Of a stretch of 64,000 nucleotides of DNA, positions 36,478-45,709 are shown one piece after another; position 1 is the stretch's first letter; the number at the start of each line of letters is the position of its first letter. Below the pieces are notes generated by a model that saw only the letters and a program-made list of their open reading frames with translations, was not told the DNA's origin and did not search any database. Origin of the DNA: Shewanella algae (GTDB taxonomy: Bacteria > Pseudomonadota > Gammaproteobacteria > Enterobacterales > Shewanellaceae); NCBI RefSeq assembly GCF_009183365.2, contig NZ_CP068230.1, forward strand, positions 4,617,001 through 4,681,000, given 5' to 3'. The translations under genes and the position numbers were made by a program.

Positions 36478-39030
36478 CTATTCGCAAACAGCAGGGATCC
36501 TCAATAAATTATGTAATGATTGCTCTTCCAGCGAGTAATTGAGTTGACACTGCTGGTTTACTCCCCCCCAACGAAACACAAGGCTGCCGCTCAATTCACT
36601 CAAGCGCACATAAGCCAAGCCAGCTTGCCCAACAACTCCCAAGACTTCCCCCCCACTACCAAACACATCTGCTCCCATCGGGACAGCTTCGCCGGAAGCT
36701 AACTTGGAAATGAATAGCACTGGGATGCCTTTGCGGGTTTTATACTTGAGCCGAACAGCTGCACCGGCAACGGGTACAACTTGCTGTTGCGTATTCAGCA
36801 ATTCAACATTGTCGCCCATATAACCAGCCTCAAGGCCAATTGAGTTCTCTCTGTAAGGCAACAAATTAGACATTAATGCATATCCATTACCATCAACAAA
36901 GGTTCCCCAACTATTTCTAACGCTTGCGCCTTCTGCCCCCTTGGCTTCGACTATCGCAAAAGTATCGCCCACGGTTTGCCCCAAAGTGACGCCCCCGGAA
37001 TGCAGCACTACAGCGCCGCTAATATTGGCTCCCCATTGCTGATATTGGTCACTGCGGGAATAGTTGGCCCCCATGCTGGCCAAAGAGGTGCGTTTGTGAA
37101 CAGAAGCACCAAAACTATTGCCACTATAACTATCGTTTTCTTGACGGCTGGCATTAATGCTGTAGCTCAGAGTGCGAGCATCATCCAAAGTGCCGGACAT
37201 CCCCAAGCTATAGTCATCGGCACCTGAGCTACTGCTGTGACTGGCTCCCGTTGATACCATATGGCTACTAGCGCCAAGGGGCATGGAAAGATTCAGCGAC
37301 CAGACATCATCTTTTATCCGCTCTTCCTGGAGAAAAGATTCCTGCGGTATATCCATGCTCAGATATTGGCGGGCGTAGTTAAGGCTAACACTGACAGGAC
37401 CAAACTGATTGCTGTAACCAAGCTGATACTGATCGTCATCCTCACGGCCATTGCGATATTGCCGTTTGGAACCTGAGACCGACAAGATCCCCCACTCCCC
37501 CATGCTCTGATTCATGCTCAGGGTCATCTGAGTCTTCTGCAGGTAATCTGCCGAAAGATATTCGTAACCACTGTCCAGATATTCCCGCTGGCGCAGCACA
37601 TCACTCAATTCTCGATATCCTTCGGTAGAGTACTTATACCCCGCCAAAGTTACCGAAGTGCCACTGTCAAAAGCTCGGCTGTAATTAAGCCCCAAACGCC
37701 AACCAGCTTCAGACTCATCTTGGCCCACTTCTCGGCTCAAACGCGAGTGGGAGTAAACCGCTGTGGCCCCAAACGAGCCTATGTTGGAACTCCAAACTCC
37801 ACCCGAGCTCAATGCCAAATAATCATCGGCCAAGCGAACACCGGCATTCCAGGTCAAAGCATTTGATAAACCCAACTCATAGGTAAAATCGGCAAAATAG
37901 TCATCCTCCCCTGTGTCATAACTCTTGCCCATAGAGAGGGCAAATTGAGACTGTCCGGCTCGCATGGCCCCCGGTACAGCGCTAAATGGCACGGTAAATG
38001 AGGATACTCGACCGTCCGCTTCCGTCACCTCAACAAGCAGGTCACCTTGATAGCTGGTCGGATACAAATCATTGATTTCAAATGGACCGGCAGCAACTGT
38101 TGTCTGATAGATCTCACGACCATTTTGTTTAATAACGACTTTGGCCGTCGTCTGGGCGATACCAGTTACAACGGGAGCATATCCCCGCTGAGAGACGGGC
38201 AACATTCTGGTATCAGTTTGAATCTGAAATCCTTTGAATCCGATGCTGCCAAATACAGTACTGCGGGTATAAAGCTCACCCAAGGTCAGCTCGGCTTCCC
38301 AGCTCGGTAGCGCACGACTGACGTAAGTGCGCTGCGAATTGAATTGGCAGTCTGATCCATAACCGGCTCCATAACCATAGTCACGGTATTGGTAGGTTGA
38401 TTGGTTACGAATCCGCCACAATCCCAGATTGAATCCGGAATTCAACCCAACATAACCGGAATCGCTACTGGTGCCGCCGCTAACTCTGCTCTCTGAGCGA
38501 TAGTAGTTGGCGGTATAGTTGATGAATAAAGCCGTTTCACCGGCATCCCATCTCTCTGGCGAAACATATCCTCTGGGTTGCCGCTTCATATAAGCCTGAG
38601 GAATCGATAGTTCCAGACGCAATTTGCCAGGGTCAAAACTGAAACTGTTACCCTCGACCCTATAGCCCAAACTGCAACTGCCGGTCACAGGTGCAGGTTG
38701 CACATGCTCCGACATGACCCCCGCATCCAACCATAAAGATTCTTCAATACAGGGCTCAACGCTGCCATCACTCAAAGCAAAAAACTGCAGTTGCTCTCTG
38801 GAATAAAAACGGCCATTGATGAAAAGATCAACTTGGTACTCACCGGGCAACACATCCGGCCCTTGCGCCAAACGTGTCAGAATATCTGTGTTATAACCTT
38901 GTCCGAGCAGCAAAGACTCATCAAAACTGAACTCTATCTCCTCATCGGCCATAACCTGTGCTGACATAAACAACAAGGCATATATACAAGCGCACCGAGC
39001 AGACTTCTTCTGTGAGTAAAATCTAAACAT
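36478..39030 (-). CDS. Fimbrial outer-membrane usher
   Basis: The 850-residue protein starts at ATG 39030 behind GAGGGAG. It has a signal peptide, an N-terminal chaperone-binding domain (EEIEFSFDESLL), a long beta-barrel region with Tyr/Ser/Gly-rich strands and a plug-like section, and a C-terminal domain with a pair of Cys (WGGVNQQCQL ... IPAVCE). This is the PapC/FimD usher family. It forms the pore and assembly platform in the outer membrane. Start and stop are 10 bases from the first chaperone gene and 22 from the tip-protein gene. Confidence 0.93.
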   Translation of the reverse strand: MFRFYSQKKSARCACIYALLFMSAQVMADEEIEFSFDESLLLGQGYNTDILTRLAQGPDVLPGEYQVDLFINGRFYSREQLQFFALSDGSVEPCIEESLWLDAGVMSEHVQPAPVTGSCSLGYRVEGNSFSFDPGKLRLELSIPQAYMKRQPRGYVSPERWDAGETALFINYTANYYRSESRVSGGTSSDSGYVGLNSGFNLGLWRIRNQSTYQYRDYGYGAGYGSDCQFNSQRTYVSRALPSWEAELTLGELYTRSTVFGSIGFKGFQIQTDTRMLPVSQRGYAPVVTGIAQTTAKVVIKQNGREIYQTTVAAGPFEINDLYPTSYQGDLLVEVTEADGRVSSFTVPFSAVPGAMRAGQSQFALSMGKSYDTGEDDYFADFTYELGLSNALTWNAGVRLADDYLALSSGGVWSSNIGSFGATAVYSHSRLSREVGQDESEAGWRLGLNYSRAFDSGTSVTLAGYKYSTEGYRELSDVLRQREYLDSGYEYLSADYLQKTQMTLSMNQSMGEWGILSVSGSKRQYRNGREDDDQYQLGYSNQFGPVSVSLNYARQYLSMDIPQESFLQEERIKDDVWSLNLSMPLGASSHMVSTGASHSSSSGADDYSLGMSGTLDDARTLSYSINASRQENDSYSGNSFGASVHKRTSLASMGANYSRSDQYQQWGANISGAVVLHSGGVTLGQTVGDTFAIVEAKGAEGASVRNSWGTFVDGNGYALMSNLLPYRENSIGLEAGYMGDNVELLNTQQQVVPVAGAAVRLKYKTRKGIPVLFISKLASGEAVPMGADVFGSGGEVLGVVGQAGLAYVRLSELSGSLVFRWGGVNQQCQLNYSLEEQSLHNLLRIPAVCE

Positions 39031-39040
39031 CGAGACTCCC

Positions 39041-39778
39041 TCAACGGACAACGCGTTCTTGAGTGATCTGTGCGCCCTGGTCATTGATCAGAGTGAATTT
39101 AAGTTGAGCGCTGGTTCCTGATTCCACTATCAGGTTTGCCACGGGCCAACTGATGCGGGAAAAAGGTGCCACCATGGCTACAGGTATTGAGCTCAATCGC
39201 TCATTCACCTGCAAACTTGCTTGGCTGAATGAGGCAAAATAGGGGCTGGGATTATGCACTTCCAACTGCAGTCCCGAAGCATCACGGCGTAGGGAAAATG
39301 CCAACATAGATGGTACTTGGCTTGGACTGACCGTCAGTGATTCAGGGCGATAAAACACCTTGTTCCGATTACGCAGCATGACCAGCATCTTGTTGCTACT
39401 GTCAGCCGTGTTGGAAGGAGGTATCTGTAGGGAGTTAAGGTAGAAAACAGATTCTCTGTCCTGTGGCAAAGCTGTGCCTGTATAGAGCATACGCACTGTC
39501 TGGCCACCGTTGGCCGGGACTTTAAAAATTGCCGGCAGCAACACAAATGGCGCATCGGCCGTTTCCGGTGTCGATTCAGGGTTATCTATGTCCATCCATA
39601 GTTGCACCACATTGGGGAAACTATCCCTGTTACGCAGTTGAATACTGTGGTCTTTGGCATCCCCGGGATAGATCACCCGGGTTCCCGTCAGTACCACGCT
39701 GGCGCAGGCCCACTGACTAACCAAGACGAGTAACAAAATAGAAACTGGACGTAACCAAGACACGGTAGTTGACCCCAT
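39041..39778 (-). CDS. Fimbrial chaperone, first copy (PapD family)
   Basis: The 245-residue exported protein has the PapD-type fold: GTRVIYPGDAKDHSIQLRN, VQLWMDIDNPESTPE, RMLYTGTALPQDRESVFYLNSLQIPP and a C-terminal second Ig domain. The signal peptide ends near ACA. As the gene just upstream of the usher it is the general pilin chaperone. It precedes the usher by 10 bases. Confidence 0.92.
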   Translation of the reverse strand: MGSTTVSWLRPVSILLLVLVSQWACASVVLTGTRVIYPGDAKDHSIQLRNRDSFPNVVQLWMDIDNPESTPETADAPFVLLPAIFKVPANGGQTVRMLYTGTALPQDRESVFYLNSLQIPPSNTADSSNKMLVMLRNRNKVFYRPESLTVSPSQVPSMLAFSLRRDASGLQLEVHNPSPYFASFSQASLQVNERLSSIPVAMVAPFSRISWPVANLIVESGTSAQLKFTLINDQGAQITQERVVR

Positions 39779-39819
39779 TCAGGTAGAGAGTGGCCCATAA
39801 GATATGGGCCGGGAATAAC

Positions 39820-40353
39820 TTACAGGTAGCTGATGGCGTACTGTACAGAGCCGGCAACTGTACCTGCAGTTGCACCACCGGCAACAGAGATGTATTGCAC
39901 GGCATAGTCAACCGAGCCTTCTGTCTCACCCGCAGCCAAAGCTACGCCGGTAACTGCAACATCTGTATTCAGGTCAATAGCAGCACCACCTGGAGCGTCC
40001 AGCAGCTGCAGCGCAACATTGGTGGCAGTTCCGGTATTGGCCAGGTTGCCGTCTGTATCAACATTGTTGCCGACAAACTTGGTCGTGGTGCTGATAGCGG
40101 ATGCACCACTACAGCCTGTAACACCAAGAGTAAAGAGTGTTTCACCTGCAGTTGCGCCGGCGGCAGTCAGATCAGCTTCGCTGACTGTAGGCAGCAAAAC
40201 CACAGGATTGGCTGCATTGCCATTGATGGTAACTTCACAGGTTTCGGCAGTGACTTCGCCTTGGAAGGTAATGGTGTTAGGGCCGGCAGCCATAGCCGCA
40301 GAAGAACCCAATAATGCGCCGCTTACGGCAAAGGCTAAGGTAAGTTTTTTCAT
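39820..40353 (-). CDS. Major fimbrial subunit (FimA-like pilin)
   Basis: The 177-residue exported pilin has a signal peptide ending AMAA, an N-terminal donor strand (NTITFQGEVTAETCEVTI) and a conserved Cys pair (TCEV and VTGCSG). The C-terminal beta strand ends AVQYISVAGGATAG...VQYAISYL, the pattern recognised by the chaperone. It starts at the second of two ATGs (40353), which has AAAGGA at proper distance. It should form the pilus rod. Confidence 0.92.
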   Translation of the reverse strand: MKKLTLAFAVSGALLGSSAAMAAGPNTITFQGEVTAETCEVTINGNAANPVVLLPTVSEADLTAAGATAGETLFTLGVTGCSGASAISTTTKFVGNNVDTDGNLANTGTATNVALQLLDAPGGAAIDLNTDVAVTGVALAAGETEGSVDYAVQYISVAGGATAGTVAGSVQYAISYL

Positions 40354-40473
40354 GATCATTTCCTTTAAAATAATGCTTATAGAAAACGATAAAAGCGCTT
40401 ATCGAATTCGCTAGCTATTTTAGAATTACGGAAACAATCAAACTGTCGGACTAAGTGTGTGGGAATGTAGGAA

Positions 40474-40488
40474 ATATCTTAAAGATAT
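40474..40488. promoter_or_regulatory. Candidate operator upstream of the major pilin
   Basis: ATATCTT-A-AAGATAT is a perfect 7-base inverted repeat with a single-base centre. It lies 121 bases before the pilin start and just before a second, larger stem at 40500-40529. A response regulator such as the RocA-like protein could bind here; this is inference. Confidence 0.35.
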
Positions 40489-40499
40489 AAAGCCCTCAA

Positions 40500-40529
40500 C
40501 CTTGGTTGACGACAAACTAACAACCAAGG
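40500..40529. other. Stem-loop between the two pilin genes
   Basis: CCTTGGTTG and CAACCAAGG pair over 9 bases around a 12-base loop. It lies between the short pilin-like gene and the major pilin on the minus strand. No clean U-tract follows, so it may be an attenuator, a processing site or a binding site rather than a strong terminator. Confidence 0.45.
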
Positions 40530-40550
40530 GAAAGGAGTTATTTTTTAACC

Positions 40551-40880
40551 TCAGTTGAAACTGGCAGAGATCAGCATTTCCGCGTCAGCAACTCGACTCA
40601 CCTCGATTAAATCCAATCTGGTAGATGGGGAAACCAATGAGAGGCTCTCTCCAACATCAAGCGCGAGTGCTGTTTGCCCAAAAGGCAAGGCAGTATATTG
40701 AAAAGCTGAACTCTCGGACTGGTAACAATTGATCCCTTGTTGCTGTAACTCACAACCAGGATCGACGACTGAGCCAGTAAAACTTATTTGCCCGTCGGCA
40801 GCGTTAGCCGCAAAACCGCCACAGGCCAACAAAACTGTAGACAACAGGGTTGTTCTGATAAAACTGAAGGAGTATCTCAT
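40551..40880 (-). CDS. Short pilin-like exported protein
   Basis: The 109-residue protein has a signal peptide ending AANAAD. The following GQISFTGSVVDPGCEL stretch is like the N-terminus of fimbrial subunits, with a second Cys at NCYQ. It lacks the C-terminal strands of a full pilin, so it may be a minor subunit, a pilus terminator or a degenerate copy. It lies upstream of the major pilin on the same strand, separated by a stem-loop and a candidate operator. Confidence 0.65.
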   Translation of the reverse strand: MRYSFSFIRTTLLSTVLLACGGFAANAADGQISFTGSVVDPGCELQQQGINCYQSESSAFQYTALPFGQTALALDVGESLSLVSPSTRLDLIEVSRVADAEMLISASFN

Positions 40881-41055
40881 AAGTAATCGCCCGAAGTTTG
40901 TAGGACGATTCTTATTGTGGTTTCAAATGACCTTGATAACAAGTTATCAGCTTATAAACGGTTGATTTTAGTGACTCCTTTCAACAAAAAAGAATAACTT
41001 AGTGAATTAATGGCTGACATTAGAGATTCATTCGTAAAAATGAAGGAATGACAAC

Positions 41056-41403
41056 TCAAAAGCTCTTAAGAGAATGCAAGAGTACTGACGCCTGCCAACG
41101 TCGATATTGGGGGGCTGATATCGGATTGGGTAATACCCAGCGAACTTCTTTGTCGCTCTTGTAGAGAGCGATTTCCTGTTTTTCAAGAAATCTTTCCAGG
41201 CGAGAGGGAAGAATACGGCAACAGATAATGTCGCACCCGGCCAAGCGTTCGATACGCAGTTCTCTTAGTGGAACAGGAAAACCAACATCCATCAGCCAGT
41301 AAAGAGTCTGATGGTAAACTTCATACTTATTTTGTTTCAGAAACGCGATGCCCCAGCCTGGCTCGGCTGTCAGCGCCAACTCTCTGTATGTTCTGAAATC
41401 CAT
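41056..41403 (-). CDS. Unrecognised 115-residue protein upstream of the pilus genes
   Basis: It starts at ATG 41403 (MDFRTYRELALTAEPGW), with GGGGGA upstream. It is a compact soluble protein with Trp, Arg and two adjacent Cys (CDIICCRIL), and no signal peptide or membrane segment. I do not recognise the family. It is 175 bases upstream of the short pilin-like gene on the same strand, so it may be a regulator of the pilus locus. Pilus-switch regulators such as PapB are also short and placed this way. Confidence 0.6.
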   Translation of the reverse strand: MDFRTYRELALTAEPGWGIAFLKQNKYEVYHQTLYWLMDVGFPVPLRELRIERLAGCDIICCRILPSRLERFLEKQEIALYKSDKEVRWVLPNPISAPQYRRWQASVLLHSLKSF

Positions 41404-41517
41404 AAGCAGTCCCCCAAGAGATCTTGGTTGCACTGTATAGGGACATGAAAACAAGGTCGTTAAGAAACATCCTTGTTGTCATCGGAATTTTCTGATCAGG
41501 CTTACCTAAACATAAAA

Positions 41518-41537
41518 AAGGCCGCAGATGCGGCCTT
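41518..41537 (-). terminator. Terminator near the MORN-protein gene start
   Basis: AAGGCCGC pairs with GCGGCCTT around a four-base loop. On the minus strand a run of T follows. It lies just after the stop of the MORN-repeat gene on the minus strand (stop at 41611), so it ends that two-gene transcript before the pilus-side gene. Confidence 0.7.
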
Positions 41538-41610
41538 AAACATAGATTTATGGCGGCGGAATACCGCCAGACCAATGAGCGGATTCACTCTTTAAACAAT
41601 AAAATATCCA

Positions 41611-43542
41611 TTAACAACCAAACAGCAGCGATGAGGTAGAGTTATCGCAGTCGCCCTCTCCCTTCGACGACTCATCGTCATCGACATCACGACTCCCCAA
41701 GAACTCGCCGTGTTTGAACATCTGGATATAGTAGGGTTTACCCATGATGTAAGACACGGTATCACCATGTTCTTTCCCGTCCTGATAACGGGCGACCTTT
41801 TTCAATAAGCCGTCTTCGGTGAAATAGTAAAAGCTGCCTTGTTCCTGCCCCTTGGCGTCATACTGCTCCCGCCCCAGTTCATAACCTGCTGCAGAGTGGG
41901 CCAGCCAAGTGCCGACTTTTTTGCCGTGATGGTACTCTCCTTGCCAGAGGGACACTTGGGTTTCATAGGGCTCCTGGTACTGCCACTGGCCATGCCGTTT
42001 GTCCTGACTATAATTTCCTTTGGCTTGCAACTCGCCTTTTTCATTGTAGGTCTGGTATTCGCCTTCAAGCTGCCCGTGCCGGTAATGTGCCAGTTGCAAC
42101 AATTGACCATCATGCACCTGGATTTTTTTCACCTCACCATGCAGACGCCCTTGGCTGTCATACTCTTCAGTGCTGCGATTACCGGCATCCAGGTAGGTCC
42201 AGGTACCCACCTTTTTGTCATTGGCGTATTCGCCTTGCTCCAACAGTTTGCCGCTAACCAGTTTCTTCTCATAGGCACCATGGAGCTTACCTTCCTTGTA
42301 GTAACTGGTTTCTATATAGGGCTCATCGTCCCAAATCCCTTGATAACTTTGTAGAGTCAGCCCCTCGCGCTTACCTTTCAGTTTCTCCTCTCGTTCAATG
42401 ACAACCCCACTGGAATCAAACTTCTGAAACAGAGTCCACACCCGGGTCATATCCTGCTGCATTCTTGAGCTAAGCTTGCCCTCTTTAAAGTATTGCCTGT
42501 CGAGGATCTGCTTGTCTTTGACAAAACGGGCGCTGAATTCCATGGTCTTGCTGCCGTCATCGGCAAATTTTTGCTCAAAGACCAATTGGCCTTGATTGTC
42601 AAAGCGCTCTAAATGCTGCAGCTGCGAGCTATTGGCATAAAAGGTTTGCTGCTCGCCCACCTTCTTGCCCTGCTGATAGTGTTCAACTCGAGTCAGTTGC
42701 CCCTGTGCATCGTAGTGACGGCTTTCCCCATGTTCTCGATTCTGCAGGTAACTGCCTTCCCAACTGAGTTGCCCATTCTTGTGCCAACGTTTGGCCGGCC
42801 CCTGCCGCTGGCCATCCACATAAACATACTCGGCCTCTTTGGCACCTGTATCCCAGTATTCATAGGCTTTACCCTGTTGGCCTTTAGGGCCAAAGGTATC
42901 AATGTAAGACAGCTCGCCATTGCGGTGATAACGTTTGCGCTCACCGGTCAGTTTACCCGCCAGATACATGCTGCGCTCACGCAGTTGCCCCCCGGGGTAG
43001 TACTCCAGTTGCTCCCCTTCCGGCAACCCATTGACCAGCGAGTGTTGCGCCTGCAGACTGCCATCCTGGTAATAGTGGCTGTCTTTACCAACGCGTTTGT
43101 CGCCCAATTGCTCATAGACTTCCTCTAACTGACCGTTACTGTAGAAGTTTTTCTGAGTGCCCCGCTGCTTACCATCAACAAAACTGGCCTCCATGGTCAG
43201 GATGCCGTCTTCATCATAGAAGCGGATCGGGCCTTCCATCTCGCTGTTACTGTTATAGTTGCCGTCGGAAGACAGCTTGCCGTTATTGTGAAAGAACCGG
43301 TAACTACCTAAGGCATTTTGGAAAATACCCGGCTTGGCAAAGCTGCCCTTGAATCTGGGGATATCCGAGCCGACATAATAGATGGTGGTTTGCCAACCGT
43401 GTTGATCCTGAGTTTGAGGATCTTTGACATAAAAACTGGCCTGTTGCTCACGGTCGACCACTTGCCAATCATCATTCAGCCACACTGTCTCGGCGCTGGC
43501 CATCCAGCTCATCAGGCAACAAAGTAATATCAATACACGCAT
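41611..43542 (-). CDS. Secreted MORN-repeat protein (YwqK-like)
   Basis: The 643-residue protein starts at ATG 43542 (MRVLILLCCLMSWMASAE) behind AAGGAC, 10 bases after the lipoprotein stop. Over twenty imperfect MORN_2 repeats follow, of the form NGxLxxxxxYxxGKxxG. Such repeats are often annotated as YwqK toxin-antitoxin proteins, but that name has no support here. The C-terminus is acidic with cysteines (DVDDDESSKGEGDC ... LLFGC). It is probably periplasmic or at the surface. Function unknown. Confidence 0.8.
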   Translation of the reverse strand: MRVLILLCCLMSWMASAETVWLNDDWQVVDREQQASFYVKDPQTQDQHGWQTTIYYVGSDIPRFKGSFAKPGIFQNALGSYRFFHNNGKLSSDGNYNSNSEMEGPIRFYDEDGILTMEASFVDGKQRGTQKNFYSNGQLEEVYEQLGDKRVGKDSHYYQDGSLQAQHSLVNGLPEGEQLEYYPGGQLRERSMYLAGKLTGERKRYHRNGELSYIDTFGPKGQQGKAYEYWDTGAKEAEYVYVDGQRQGPAKRWHKNGQLSWEGSYLQNREHGESRHYDAQGQLTRVEHYQQGKKVGEQQTFYANSSQLQHLERFDNQGQLVFEQKFADDGSKTMEFSARFVKDKQILDRQYFKEGKLSSRMQQDMTRVWTLFQKFDSSGVVIEREEKLKGKREGLTLQSYQGIWDDEPYIETSYYKEGKLHGAYEKKLVSGKLLEQGEYANDKKVGTWTYLDAGNRSTEEYDSQGRLHGEVKKIQVHDGQLLQLAHYRHGQLEGEYQTYNEKGELQAKGNYSQDKRHGQWQYQEPYETQVSLWQGEYHHGKKVGTWLAHSAAGYELGREQYDAKGQEQGSFYYFTEDGLLKKVARYQDGKEHGDTVSYIMGKPYYIQMFKHGEFLGSRDVDDDESSKGEGDCDNSTSSLLFGC

Positions 43543-43552
43543 TTTCTTGTCC

Positions 43553-45709
43553 TTAAGGCAGTGGCGGGAAACTGTTGACCCAACGAATATCCAGGGGTTC
43601 GCCCTGATATTCGAGCTTGCTGATACGCTCCACTCTATCGGCAACTCTTAGGTATTTGTCTTCCATAACGGCTTCGCTCAGGGACGCATGGTCTGTATTG
43701 AGATAGTGAGCGTGTATATCCAGCAAAGGCAGTTGTACGCCATCGGCATTATAGAGATGGTACTGCTGAAGGAACTGCCGCGTGGATTGCTGCAGATCCA
43801 GCTCACCGAATACTTCGATAGGCACCAGCCAGGCGCGCTCACTCGGGGTATAGTCAATTGGCTGCCATACCGGGCGTCCATCACAATGCAGATGACTGGG
43901 TATTTCCAGGCCATAGAAATAACGGCGAAGACCATCTTCTGTACTCAGTTGGTACTGGAGTTGCGCAGGCTTCCATTTGTCATACTTCGCTTTCCACACC
44001 AAGGATGACGGCCCTTGTTTAAAATCGCCTTCTATCTGCAGTTGGCAGACACTGGCCCAGTCCTGTGGCAGGGTCAACTTGGCACCTTGCGGCGTATCGG
44101 CCTGGGTCGAGAAACTCATAGGGTCAAAATCGGCAGAGTCTTCGCCGGTGTCATTGTAAAGGTAATTCTTATCCATTGGAGGCAGGGTGTAATCGGCAGC
44201 AAAGGCCTCGCGGCTTACCCAGCTAACCTCACGGCTGAAGCTCGATTGTTGCTGCTTCTTCACAGCAAAGAAGGTCACCTCTGATGGCTGGTTGGTCAAC
44301 TTCACCCTAAACCCATTCTCGCCGCTAAATAGTATGCTGCGATCCAAACTATTGAGCCATTTGGGGCCGATTTCTGGCGTCTGGTAACGGTATTCACCTT
44401 CAAGCCCATCAAAAAATGGCAACAAATAGCCATCTGTGCCGCTGAAATGCAGCTGATATTCATCTGGCTGCTGCGCTATCGGTGTAATGGTGACAATACC
44501 GCCGTCAAACGCCAGTTGCTGCTCTTGTCCCGACTGCCATTGGCCGGAAATCGATACCAGTTCGAGTGGCATAAAATCTGCCATGGCGCTGAAGGAGGAT
44601 ATTTTTTCAAACTGGTTTCGCTGGTTCCAGCCCAGAGGTGCAATGGCGGTACTGGTGACTAGCTTGTCATTTTGTTGATAGGGGCCAAATTGGCCTAAAA
44701 CGGCAAACTCCATTTCAATAGGTTTATCTTCCGCGTCCAATGCCTTGAAGTCTCGATAAGTGATCTCTCCCAGAACTTCTTTTTCATGCTCGGCGAGCAA
44801 TAACTCCAATTGGAGATGTTTAGATTCGACGCGATATGCTCCTTTGCCGTATTGGAATAAGGCTTCGGCGCTGATCTCCTGCCCGTCAACAGGTTTGGGC
44901 GGCGCGGTCACTATCGGAATCCAGTTATCCAGAGAATCGGGGGCAATTCGATTGCTCAGATCACCTACTTGATCGAGCAGATCTTTACGCTCCATGACAA
45001 GCAACATATGGTTGCTGCCTTGTCGTCCCCTGAGTTCGACTTTAGTTTCCAGCACCAACACCATTTTCTGCAACCAGCCGCTATCGCGGGCCAGGCGCAT
45101 ATGCCCATACAGGCGGCTATCATCACTTTCGGCCGTCAACTCTGTGTCTACGGTTTCGGGAGTCACTTTGGTGACCAGTAATTCGGCTTGCTGGCCGTTG
45201 AACCCCTCAAGAGTCAGCTTACTACCCTCTTTGGCAGGGATCTCCTGCAACACGCCGGGAGCATCCATTCCCGGGGCCAAAAGTTTGATTAGCTCAGGGC
45301 CAGAGCGTGCCAATATTTTTTGCCAGGTTTCATCGTCCTTGGCCTTAAACCCCAGCAGTTTTCCTGAGTCGTTATCCAGAGTGACTTCAAAGCCTTTGGA
45401 AAACATCTTCTGCAGCTCGGGGTTGTCATCGGTAGCGCCAAAGCTACTGAAAGGCCGGCCGCCGCCTGACATAGCCATATACTTAGGTACCAGCTCCAGC
45501 TTTAGCGCCGGCGAGGTCTCAATCACCTCATAACGCATCAGGGAGTTGCTGTCCTGAGTAAATTGACGTCCACCTATATCTATAGTGGCTTTGGCCTGTA
45601 CCCAGTAATCAACTTGATCGCCTTTTTTGGGGTCAAATTCAACATGGGAATTGGGGGTGCATGCGGACAAAAGCCATAACAGGCCGAAGAGGGAAAGATA
45701 CTGCTTCAT
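43553..45709 (-). CDS. Large uncharacterised lipoprotein
   Basis: The 718-residue protein has a lipoprotein signal ending LSAC (Cys17). The N-terminal third (about 25-240) contains regularly spaced beta strands and a RYEVIETSPALKLELVPKY stretch like DUF6263-type domains. The rest is beta-rich with no motif I can name. It is followed 10 bases later by the MORN-repeat gene, so both products should act together at the envelope. Confidence 0.75.
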   Translation of the reverse strand: MKQYLSLFGLLWLLSACTPNSHVEFDPKKGDQVDYWVQAKATIDIGGRQFTQDSNSLMRYEVIETSPALKLELVPKYMAMSGGGRPFSSFGATDDNPELQKMFSKGFEVTLDNDSGKLLGFKAKDDETWQKILARSGPELIKLLAPGMDAPGVLQEIPAKEGSKLTLEGFNGQQAELLVTKVTPETVDTELTAESDDSRLYGHMRLARDSGWLQKMVLVLETKVELRGRQGSNHMLLVMERKDLLDQVGDLSNRIAPDSLDNWIPIVTAPPKPVDGQEISAEALFQYGKGAYRVESKHLQLELLLAEHEKEVLGEITYRDFKALDAEDKPIEMEFAVLGQFGPYQQNDKLVTSTAIAPLGWNQRNQFEKISSFSAMADFMPLELVSISGQWQSGQEQQLAFDGGIVTITPIAQQPDEYQLHFSGTDGYLLPFFDGLEGEYRYQTPEIGPKWLNSLDRSILFSGENGFRVKLTNQPSEVTFFAVKKQQQSSFSREVSWVSREAFAADYTLPPMDKNYLYNDTGEDSADFDPMSFSTQADTPQGAKLTLPQDWASVCQLQIEGDFKQGPSSLVWKAKYDKWKPAQLQYQLSTEDGLRRYFYGLEIPSHLHCDGRPVWQPIDYTPSERAWLVPIEVFGELDLQQSTRQFLQQYHLYNADGVQLPLLDIHAHYLNTDHASLSEAVMEDKYLRVADRVERISKLEYQGEPLDIRWVNSFPPLP

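Noticed and set aside
41611..43542. Toxin-antitoxin system, from the YwqK name of MORN-repeat proteins
   Set aside because: No toxin gene is next to it, and the protein has a signal peptide. The family name reflects repeats only.
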